A stretch of 56,843 nucleotides of DNA from Peptococcaceae bacterium. Lineage in GTDB: Bacteria; Bacillota; Desulfitobacteriia; Desulfitobacteriales; Syntrophobotulaceae. Shown one piece after another: positions 8,283 to 15,217 of this stretch (position 1 is its first letter; each line of letters opens with the position of its first letter). Where the stretch lies: the NCBI GenBank assembly GCA_012520405.1, contig JAAYOJ010000003.1, forward strand, positions 1 to 56,843, read 5' to 3'. The notes beneath the pieces are model-generated. The model was not told the DNA's origin, searched no databases, and worked only from the letters and a program-made list of their open reading frames with translations. The translations under genes were made by a program, and so were the position numbers.

Positions 8283-9055
8283 TGGCAGCACTTAAATCCG
8301 CAACTTATATTGAGCTCCCGGTTTTTCAGGGGCCGTTAGATTTGCTTTTGCATTTAATTCAGCAAAACAAAGTTGACATTTACGATATTCCTATTGCCCT
8401 GATTGCCGATCAGTTTGTTGGGACGGTCCGAAAAATGGAAGAACTGGATATGGAGATAACTTCCGAGTTTCTGGTACTGGCCGCCCAGCTGCTTTACCTT
8501 AAATCTCGCCATCTCCTGCCCAAGCCGCAAAAAACCGAAGAGGATATTGGGCAGGAAGAAGAGATGAAACAGGACCTGATTGACAGGTTGATTACCTATA
8601 AAGCTTTTAAGGAAGCAGCCAGTTTTTTAGGTTCCAAAGTAGAGTCTTCAGGCCATAGATATTTCCGGGAGATCGACCTTGAGGATATTTATTCCCGCAT
8701 GCCCCGCTCCAATCCTTTACAGGGGGTCGATATGGATGATCTCTGGCGAGCTTTTCAAGCTGTGCTTGTAAGAGTGGAAAAAGGTGAAGACATCCAATAT
8801 GTGCAGCCGGAAGAGATTTCACTGGAAGTTATGACTAAAGATATTATCCGTCGGATGATTATTCATCCCCGAGGAATGAAATTCACTCAGCTGCTGAGAC
8901 ATAAAACAAGAATAGAAGTTGTGGTTGCTTTTTTGTCAATTTTGGAATTGTTAAAAGAAGGCAGAATTAGGGCGGAACAAACCGGAAAAGATAGTGATAT
9001 ATTTGTAGTTCCTACCGAAAAAGCTTGGGATTTTAATAACGAGGTGCCAGTCTAA
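8282..9055 (+). CDS. scpA: Segregation and condensation protein A
   Basis: A 257-residue kleisin subunit of the SMC-ScpAB condensin. The N-terminal domain has the family phrase FQGPLDLLLHLIQQNKVDIYD, and the C-terminal winged helix ends at about residue 245. ScpA bridges SMC heads and binds ScpB. The start ATG overlaps the trpS stop (TAATG) and the stop overlaps the scpB start in the same way, indicating translational coupling and fixed subunit ratios. Confidence 0.96.
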   Translation: MAALKSATYIELPVFQGPLDLLLHLIQQNKVDIYDIPIALIADQFVGTVRKMEELDMEITSEFLVLAAQLLYLKSRHLLPKPQKTEEDIGQEEEMKQDLIDRLITYKAFKEAASFLGSKVESSGHRYFREIDLEDIYSRMPRSNPLQGVDMDDLWRAFQAVLVRVEKGEDIQYVQPEEISLEVMTKDIIRRMIIHPRGMKFTQLLRHKTRIEVVVAFLSILELLKEGRIRAEQTGKDSDIFVVPTEKAWDFNNEVPV

Positions 9056-9600
9056 TGCTGTTTGCTGATCAGGAAATGGCCGCCTTGGAGGCTTTGTTGT
9101 TCGTAGCCAAAGAGCCTCTGAGTATATCTAAGTTGGCTGATATTCTGGAGATTTCAGAGCAAGGTGTTGTCGAACTTCTTGAGGGTCTGCGAGAAAGATA
9201 TGAAAGTAAGGACAGCGGCCTAACTATAGTAGAGATTGATAATTGTTTCCGGTTAGGAACCAAGCCGGAAATGGCTTCTTATATAGAAACTCTCTACAAG
9301 CAGCCTGTTCAGATCTTATCCAATGCTGCTTTAGAAGTACTTTCTATTATTGCTTACCGCCAGCCTATTACCCGGGGGGAGATAGACTTTATAAGGGGAG
9401 TTCAGTCCGACAGATCTTTGGCGACCCTGGTTGAAAGAGGCCTGGTGCAAGAAGTCGGCCGTAAAGACAGTCCGGGAAGGCCGATTCTATATGGTACCAC
9501 AGAGCATTTCTTACTCCATTTCGGGCTAAAGTCACTGGACGAACTGCCCAAATTGGATATTTATCAAGAAGATGGGGAGGAAATGAAGAAAGGCAGCTAA
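9055..9600 (+). CDS. scpB: Segregation and condensation protein B
   Basis: A 181-residue protein with two winged-helix domains. The second carries the conserved ALEVLSIIAYRQPITRGEI and GRKDSPGRPILYGTT. It dimerises and binds ScpA in the chromosome-organising SMC complex. Overlapping TAATG with scpA shows coupling. It is the last gene before the lysine riboswitch leader. I see no clear terminator directly after it, so some read-through into the leader is possible. Confidence 0.96.
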   Translation: MLFADQEMAALEALLFVAKEPLSISKLADILEISEQGVVELLEGLRERYESKDSGLTIVEIDNCFRLGTKPEMASYIETLYKQPVQILSNAALEVLSIIAYRQPITRGEIDFIRGVQSDRSLATLVERGLVQEVGRKDSPGRPILYGTTEHFLLHFGLKSLDELPKLDIYQEDGEEMKKGS

Positions 9601-9612
9601 CAGGCTATGTGG

Positions 9613-9646
9613 TTGAAGTTGTTAAGTAAATATGGTAGTATAAAAT
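9613..9646 (+). promoter_or_regulatory. Promoter of the lysA leader
   Basis: Two overlapping good candidates: TTGAAG (9613-9618) with TAGTAT (9636-9641) at 17 nt, or TTGTTA (9619-9624) with TAAAAT (9641-9646) at 16 nt. Either would start transcription just before the riboswitch aptamer. Confidence 0.6.
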
Positions 9647-9661
9647 ATAATTTTTCATAAA

Positions 9662-9834
9662 CAGGGTAGAGGCGCGGTTATTAGGAGTAGGTGTTGGGAG
9701 ACGGCAGTCTGTGAACAGCATCCAAGGGATTAGCCGCCGAAGTATAAATCTTTGCCGAAGATTTATACTGGGCTCAGGCTGGAAAGAGTCTGAGACTGTC
9801 GTCCTGGTAGGATGAAGCGCTATCCGGGAACCAA
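9662..9834 (+). promoter_or_regulatory. Lysine riboswitch (L box) aptamer
   Basis: The leader shows the L-box core: GTAGAGGCGC near the 5' side, an AGTAGG turn, the conserved GCCGCCGAAG, a long stem-loop with arms AGTATAAATCTT and AAGATTTATACT, a GGCTGGAAAGAG region and the closing GAAGCGCTATCC. P1 forms between GGGTAG (9664-9669) and CTATCC (9820-9825). Lysine binding would stabilise P1. The downstream gene is lysA, the last step of lysine synthesis, which matches the expected control. Assignment is by pattern, not by a covariance search. Confidence 0.93.
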
Positions 9835-9881
9835 AAAATTTTACTGGTTTATGTTTTTCTTAATACCAGGATTATAGAATT

Positions 9882-9912
9882 TACGGTTTACGGGTAGAAC
9901 CGTATTTTTTTT
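9882..9912 (+). terminator. Riboswitch expression platform: intrinsic terminator
   Basis: ACGGTT pairs with AACCGT, followed by T8. The loop sequence CGGGTAG (9891-9897) is complementary to CTATCCG (9820-9826), the 3' strand of the aptamer P1. Without lysine the P1 strand can pair here and block the terminator; with lysine P1 holds that strand and termination occurs. Confidence 0.85.
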
Positions 9913-9988
9913 AGGCCGTTTTATGTTCATATTTTAATACCGAAGCCAGCGTTATATTAAGCCGGTGATAACTTTAGGAGGTAACACA

Positions 9989-11242
9989 ATGACTAAGAAA
10001 TCATTGCCCTTTTCCGCAGACCAGCTAGAACAAATTGCCGAGGAGTTTGGAACCCCGTTTCATATTTATGATCAAAAGGCGATTATAGATAATGTCAGAG
10101 CCCTGAAGGCAGCTTTTGCTTGGGCACCGGGGTTTAAAGAGTACTTTGCCGTAAAAGCGACCCCCAATCCTTATATTCTGAAAACCTTAGCCGCTGAAGG
10201 GATCGGAGCGGATTGCAGTTCACTGCCCGAGCTTATTTTGGCTGAGAGAGTGGGCCTGGTAGGAGAAGAAATCGTATTTTCATCCAATGATACTCCGGCC
10301 CAGGAGTATATAAAAGCCAAAGAATTGGGTGCTATCATCAATCTTGATGATATCAGCCATATAGATTTCCTGGATCGTGTAGCCGGAATGCCGGAAATGA
10401 TCTGTTTCAGGTATAATCCTGGTCCTCTTCGCCAGGAGGGCAATTCCATTATCGGCAAGCCCGAGGATGCTAAATACGGGGTAGCCAAAGATCAAATATT
10501 TGACTGCTATCTGAAGGCTCAAAAATTAGGAGCTAAACGTTTTGGGCTTCATACCATGGTGATATCGAACGAACTTGATCCTGATTATTTCGTGGAAACA
10601 GCTCGCATGATGTTTGAACTGGCTGTCGAATTGAAACGCCGGGCGAATATTAGAGTTGAGTTTATTGATCTCGGCGGCGGCATAGGTATTCCTTACCGCC
10701 CGGAACAAGAAGCGGTTGATCTGAACTATCTGGGCCGGGAAATTGAAAAAGTATACAACAAAATTCTTGTGCCTGCCGGCTTGCATCCTTTAAAAGTGGC
10801 CATGGAATGTGGCAGAATGATTACCGGCCCCTATGGTTATCTGGTAACCAGGGTTCTTCATAAAAAGGAAATCTATAAGGACTACATCGGGGTTGATGCC
10901 TGTATGGCTGATCTCATGCGTCCGGGTATGTACGGTGCTTATCACCATATAACAGTTAGCGGCAAAGAAAATGCTCCCTGTGACCATATGTATGATGTCA
11001 CCGGCAGCTTGTGCGAAAATAACGATAAATTCGCCATTGACAGAAAGCTCCCAGGAATCGAGATCGGAGATCTACTTGTGATTCATGATACCGGAGCCCA
11101 TGGGCATGCTATGGGTTTCAATTATAACGGCAAGTTAAGATCCAAAGAGCTACTGCTTAAAACTGACGGGACAGTTGAAATGATTCGCCGGGCTGAAACT
11201 ATTGAAGACTATTTTGCAACCTTGGATTTTTCTAGATTATAA
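9989..11242 (+). CDS. lysA: Diaminopimelate decarboxylase
   Basis: A 417-residue fold III PLP enzyme that converts meso-diaminopimelate to L-lysine. The PLP lysine is K56 in YFAVKATPNP; the phosphate-binding glycine stretch is LGGGIGIPYRPEQE, and the second-subunit segment is DVTGSLCENNDKF. The start is ATG 9989, which has AGGAGG at ideal distance; a more upstream GTG has no ribosome-binding site. It is regulated by the lysine riboswitch just upstream. No other lysine pathway gene is adjacent. The 3' end overlaps the convergent yihY-like gene by 34 nt with no terminator between. Confidence 0.95.
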   Translation: MTKKSLPFSADQLEQIAEEFGTPFHIYDQKAIIDNVRALKAAFAWAPGFKEYFAVKATPNPYILKTLAAEGIGADCSSLPELILAERVGLVGEEIVFSSNDTPAQEYIKAKELGAIINLDDISHIDFLDRVAGMPEMICFRYNPGPLRQEGNSIIGKPEDAKYGVAKDQIFDCYLKAQKLGAKRFGLHTMVISNELDPDYFVETARMMFELAVELKRRANIRVEFIDLGGGIGIPYRPEQEAVDLNYLGREIEKVYNKILVPAGLHPLKVAMECGRMITGPYGYLVTRVLHKKEIYKDYIGVDACMADLMRPGMYGAYHHITVSGKENAPCDHMYDVTGSLCENNDKFAIDRKLPGIEIGDLLVIHDTGAHGHAMGFNYNGKLRSKELLLKTDGTVEMIRRAETIEDYFATLDFSRL

Positions 11243-12003
11243 TGCTCTATTAATACAGCGTTCAGGGCGCATCCCAGAAGAAGGACTTCACAGCTCCAGT
11301 AAAGCCATAGCAAAAGAATCATGATGCCGCCCAAGCTCCCATAAACCAGGGAGTAGCTATTAAAATGTCTAAAGTAAAGGGAAAAGCCCAAAGTAAGCAA
11401 CAGCCAACCTACGGAGGAAAACAGGGACCCTGGTAGGATCAGATTTAAGGAATATTGGGCGTTGGTTGCTATGCGGTTAAAAAGGACAATGGCAAAAACA
11501 AGGAATAAAAATAAGACTATAAAAGACATTTTGGAGAAAATAACACTTGAAGATTTTCCGCTGAGATTAATTAACAAAGAGATAATTAGAGTTAAAGAGA
11601 TTGTAAATAGCACTACCAGCGAACTTAAGATTAATTTTATAAAACCTTGTTCTTCTGCTACACCATAAGCCTTTCTCATACCACGCAGCAAGGCCTTAAT
11701 TCCGTTCGTGGAGGCCCAGATTGCCCCCAACATACCAAAGGATAAAAGTGTAGGGTTATGGGTGGAGAAAATTTCGTAAACAATATTTTCCACTATTTGC
11801 AAGGCCTCAGCAGGTAGAAGGTATTCTAATTCGTTAAATATTTTTTCACTGCTGAGTTCGGCAAAACCGGCCAAAGTAAAAAAAAAGATCAATAACGGAA
11901 AAAAGGACAGCAACAAATAGTATGTTACCTGTCCTCCCAAAGCCATCAGTTCGTTTTTATTCACTAACCCCCAATAACTTCTAATGAATTGTTGCCATTT
12001 CAA
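11209..12003 (-). CDS. YihY/BrkB-family membrane protein
   Basis: A 264-residue protein with about six membrane helices and the family phrases GGQVTYYLLLSFFPLLIFF and the ATNGIKALLRGMRKAYGV segment. The family is widespread, once annotated as ribonuclease BN; its real function is unclear, with transport or envelope roles suggested. A GTG at 12012 lies directly on GGGGAG, so TTG 12003, 8 nt after GGGGAG, is the better start. It is the last gene of a minus-strand cluster after the DUF421 and DUF4363 genes. Confidence 0.88.
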   Translation of the reverse strand: MKWQQFIRSYWGLVNKNELMALGGQVTYYLLLSFFPLLIFFFTLAGFAELSSEKIFNELEYLLPAEALQIVENIVYEIFSTHNPTLLSFGMLGAIWASTNGIKALLRGMRKAYGVAEEQGFIKLILSSLVVLFTISLTLIISLLINLSGKSSSVIFSKMSFIVLFLFLVFAIVLFNRIATNAQYSLNLILPGSLFSSVGWLLLTLGFSLYFRHFNSYSLVYGSLGGIMILLLWLYWSCEVLLLGCALNAVLIEHYNLEKSKVAK

Positions 12004-12022
12004 ATAATTCACTCCCCAAACT

Positions 12023-12403
12023 TTAGAAGATATTGATGATTCTTAAGCTTTCCGTTTCGGGGATATCCTTAAGAAGAGTTATTAATGTATCAAGTTCCGC
12101 CAGAGAAAAGGATTTTTCTTGGTAATAAACCAGCCGATTTAACCTCTGATAACTGATTTCTACATTATTTAAAACATTGTGGTTTACAACAAGAGCCCAC
12201 CATCGCTTGGCTTCTTGCCAGCTCTCATAATTGTTATTAATTATTTGGGAGGCCTTGTCCCATTCATCCGTTTCAATAAGAGTACTTACCTGCTCAAGAC
12301 TTTCTTCTATTATGCCGGCAGTTACGTTCACCTTGTGGCTTACCAGGATGGCAGAACCAAAAAGTATAATGAACCCTAACACAATCACGAGTGTAGCACG
12401 CAT
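12023..12403 (-). CDS. DUF4363 family protein
   Basis: A 126-residue protein with one N-terminal membrane helix or uncleaved signal (about residues 3-24) and a helical extracytoplasmic domain containing EWDKASQIINNNYESWQEAKRW cut by WW residues, typical of DUF4363. Function is unknown. In Clostridia it is commonly found next to a DUF421 protein, as here (45 nt downstream of it), so the two may form a membrane complex. It lies 19 nt before the YihY-like gene, consistent with a three-gene operon. Confidence 0.8.
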   Translation of the reverse strand: MRATLVIVLGFIILFGSAILVSHKVNVTAGIIEESLEQVSTLIETDEWDKASQIINNNYESWQEAKRWWALVVNHNVLNNVEISYQRLNRLVYYQEKSFSLAELDTLITLLKDIPETESLRIINIF

Positions 12404-12448
12404 ATATTTTCACCCCATACTGGTTTTGAATTTAGACTTATTAAATAC

Positions 12449-13123
12449 TTATTTTGACTTGGCTTGGACATAAAGCTGGCCCTTGCCGTCAACGCTGGCT
12501 ATTAGCACTTGACGGTAATCTTTAATGCCTGCTTTTTTCAGTTCTTGCATTAGCCAAGCCTCTGTGACGTTGGCGTGGGGGAAATTTTTGTCTTGCAAAA
12601 TCCCGTCCATAATAAGCGTAGATGCTAAATTTTCACTCGGAAGTTGAAGGTTTAAATCTTCAGGAGTGGCCGGACGTTTCATGACCTTAGGAATAACGCT
12701 TAAATCACCGTTGGTTTCTAAAATAGCGTATTCCACATCGGCAATATTAGGCATGTCTTTAGCTCGCAACTGCTCCATTAGGTCGCTTATACTATAGCGC
12801 AGTCTCCGCAATTCACTTTCCAAGATGTGACCTTTATTGATAAGCAGGGTAGGGGTCCCGCAAATAAATGCTCTGGCTTTTTCACTTTTCAGGGTTATTT
12901 GTGAAATTGTGACACCTAATAAGAACAATACTAAAACCGGCAGTAAGCCTGAAATCAGGGGAATCGCTACATCCTCGCTAGGGACTGCGGCCAGTTCGGA
13001 GATCATTAAAATTATAACTAACTCAAATGGCTGAAGCTGAGCAATTTGCCTTTTACCCATTAACCGCAGTACTAACACAACTATCAAATACAGAATAGTC
13101 GTGCGAAAAATACCTGCTAACAA
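12449..13123 (-). CDS. DUF421 (YetF/YcaP family) membrane protein
   Basis: A 224-residue protein with three N-terminal membrane helices and a C-terminal soluble DUF421 domain; typical phrases are RLMGKRQIAQLQPFELV and the region around INKGHILESELRRLRYS. The start is TTG 13123, placed 7 nt after GGAAAGGAGC; the open frame extends 40 codons further but has no suitable start there. DUF421 proteins are common in spore formers, and a DUF421/DUF1657 protein on mobile spoVA elements affects spore heat resistance. Whether this copy is spore-related is unknown. Confidence 0.88.
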   Translation of the reverse strand: MLAGIFRTTILYLIVVLVLRLMGKRQIAQLQPFELVIILMISELAAVPSEDVAIPLISGLLPVLVLFLLGVTISQITLKSEKARAFICGTPTLLINKGHILESELRRLRYSISDLMEQLRAKDMPNIADVEYAILETNGDLSVIPKVMKRPATPEDLNLQLPSENLASTLIMDGILQDKNFPHANVTEAWLMQELKKAGIKDYRQVLIASVDGKGQLYVQAKSK

Positions 13124-13299
13124 TTTACAGCTCCTTTCCATAATGCTAAATTTATTCTTTCCCTGGAAAAATAAATTATTCGCCCAAGAAATTGGAAATA
13201 GAAGTATAGCTAATCTTCCCAAGAACAATGTTTTAGTATACAATAAATAAAACGAATAAACTCGGAATTTATATTTTTTTGGTGATAGGGGGAGAATTC

Positions 13300-14409
13300 G
13301 TGTTCGAGAATGACATACTTGTTGCTGGGGCGGATCCCGGTTTTGGTGCCATTAAACTTGATGTTGGCGATAAAAAGATTTTATTCCCGGCAGTAATTTG
13401 TAACGGGAATGAAAGGATTTTCTCAACTCTTGGCGGTGTAAAGGAAGTAGAAGGCAGTGATCTTGAAAAGCAAATAGCTTCCTTGGATGTTATTGTTAAA
13501 AACAACTCCACAGGGGTAGAGAGGCATTTTTTCATGGGCAGTCTGGCCGAAAGTCTTAACCCTAAAGAAGCTCATTATTGCTGGGATGAGGATAAATCCA
13601 CCGATGAAGAAGCGATGTCCCTTCTTATTGCCGGGTTGGCGTTAGCCCAGCCTTATCCCAAGACCAATATTTATTTAGGAACAGGAGTACCCGTAAAATA
13701 TTTTGCTCCTCTTAAAGATAAATATGAAGCTGAATTAAAGGGTTCATTTTCCGTAACCTTTCTCTCCGGTCCCTTTAAAGGACAAGTCCGCAGTATGAAT
13801 ATTCTTAGATCAAGAGTATTGCCCCAAAGTTACGGCGTGTTTATTAAGGAGACTCTGAACGAGGACAGTACGCCCAAAGATCCTAAATTGTTTGCCGGTT
13901 ACGTAGTGGTTATCGATCCGGGCTTTAGGACTACGGATATTGCTACTTTTCATGACGGTATTATGCTTGACCCACCTAACTCTTTCAGTTTGGAAAAAGG
14001 ACTGCAGTGGGTTTATGCCGGGGTAGCCGAAAAACTGAAGGAAATGACCATGGATCACACCAATCCCATTGAAACTGACGATAAAGAACTGGACAAAATA
14101 TTCAGAGTAAATAAGGGGCTATATCCCTGGAGCAATGGTGCAATCGACCTTAATCCTATAAAGAATAAAATGCTCGCTCAATTAGGGGCGGATATTTCCA
14201 GAGAAATTAATAAAATCTTAAAGCCCCTGGCCGGAAGGATTCATACTATTCTAGTCGGTGGCAAAGTCGGGGAAATGGTGTATGATTATCTTACCCTTGA
14301 TAATAAAGTGTTGATTGAGGATCCCCAATTCGGCAATGCAACGGGATTTCGTATTATGGCAGCTAACTTGGTAAATAATTTAACAAGGAAAGTATCTGTT
14401 GATAAATGA
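13300..14409 (+). CDS. ParM/StbA-like actin-family ATPase
   Basis: A 369-residue actin-fold protein. The phosphate-1 loop is at residues 12-19 (DPGFGAIK), the phosphate-2 loop at about 206-213 (DPGFRTTD) and the adenosine motif in TILVGGKVGEM. These fit the ParM/Alp branch rather than MreB or FtsA. The start is GTG 13300, 5 nt after GGGGGAG; an upstream TTG has no ribosome-binding site. The stop overlaps the next start by 4 nt (ATGA), and that gene encodes a ribbon-helix-helix-like protein, the arrangement of parM-parR. It is probably a filament-forming DNA-segregation motor or a chromosomal relative with another cargo. Confidence 0.85.
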   Translation: MFENDILVAGADPGFGAIKLDVGDKKILFPAVICNGNERIFSTLGGVKEVEGSDLEKQIASLDVIVKNNSTGVERHFFMGSLAESLNPKEAHYCWDEDKSTDEEAMSLLIAGLALAQPYPKTNIYLGTGVPVKYFAPLKDKYEAELKGSFSVTFLSGPFKGQVRSMNILRSRVLPQSYGVFIKETLNEDSTPKDPKLFAGYVVVIDPGFRTTDIATFHDGIMLDPPNSFSLEKGLQWVYAGVAEKLKEMTMDHTNPIETDDKELDKIFRVNKGLYPWSNGAIDLNPIKNKMLAQLGADISREINKILKPLAGRIHTILVGGKVGEMVYDYLTLDNKVLIEDPQFGNATGFRIMAANLVNNLTRKVSVDK

Positions 14410-15011
14410 AAACTTCAGGATATTTAGTGCTGTATATATCTGAAAATGATGACTTTGAGCTGTGGCGGGCCTTATGCCAGTTTACGCCCGAGGAAAGAGC
14501 ATCTGTGGTGAAAACTGCGCTTAAAAAAGCATTGCTGGAAGAATACTCTAGCCAGTCAGCGTCAAGACAGCTTTCTCCTGACCATGAATCTCCCTCTGCG
14601 GTTCGAAATCCGCTTAAGTCAGGAGCAGATATTTCTGGAGATATTACACCCAAGTCCGTTTTCGGGTTTACTGCTCCTAAGTCCCTGGCTCAAAGTTCGG
14701 TCACTCCGGTTCCGGAAGCTCCCAGTCCTGAGATTGCCGGGGCGGTAGCCTCTTACCCAATTAATGATTTAATTTTAGATGACCTGGGAACTGAGCTTAT
14801 CGACCCCCAAATCAATGAGGATTTAACAAGCTCCGAACTTACTGATCTCAATGATCTAAGCATTTTCATACAATCAGAGGAATCTCCGGATAAAAACTCT
14901 ATTCCGGGTCTTAATTTTCTCCTGACCAATGTTATTGGGGAAGAAGACGATGAAACTGTGGTTGAATATATTAGAAAAATGAGAGCGAGCAATGACGAGG
15001 ACGCCGGGTGA
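14406..15011 (+). CDS. ParR-like ribbon-helix-helix protein with long acidic, disordered tail
   Basis: A 201-residue protein. Residues 1-45 look like a ParR-type ribbon-helix-helix: a short strand (YLVLYIS), then helices in ALCQFTPEERASVVKTALKKAL, matching the pattern of ParR around its P-x-x-ER-S segment. Residues 50-120 are Pro/Ser-rich and probably disordered; residues 120-201 are acidic (EEDDETVVEYIRKMR). In ParR the C-terminus contacts ParM filaments. Coupling by ATGA overlap with the actin gene supports a partner role. Similarity is by eye and the family is not certain. A terminator follows. Confidence 0.65.
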   Translation: MKTSGYLVLYISENDDFELWRALCQFTPEERASVVKTALKKALLEEYSSQSASRQLSPDHESPSAVRNPLKSGADISGDITPKSVFGFTAPKSLAQSSVTPVPEAPSPEIAGAVASYPINDLILDDLGTELIDPQINEDLTSSELTDLNDLSIFIQSEESPDKNSIPGLNFLLTNVIGEEDDETVVEYIRKMRASNDEDAG

Positions 15012-15060
15012 GATATCTAATTTGCTATATAATATTTCAAATAGAAAACTGGACATATAG

Positions 15061-15098
15061 AAAAATGTCGCTTTCAATTAGGGCGGCATTTTGTTTTT
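15061..15098 (+). terminator. Rho-independent terminator after the actin/ParR-like pair
   Basis: AAAATGTCGC and GCGGCATTTT form a 10-bp stem with one G-U pair, followed by GTTTTT. Confidence 0.8.
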
Positions 15099-15217
15099 CG
15101 CTTTATTTTTTATACAATATCCTTAGTCTCTAACTTAATAGTATAATTGCACTTTAGGCATTAAAAAAGTTTGGCCAATTGGCTTTAACTAGGGGAGTAT
15201 GTTTTGGCCTGTAAGGA

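Noticed and set aside
15130-15210. CsoR or CueR operator before copA
   Set aside because: A TATAAT and a TTGGCCAATTGGC dyad are present, but no clear -35 or known operator pattern could be fixed.
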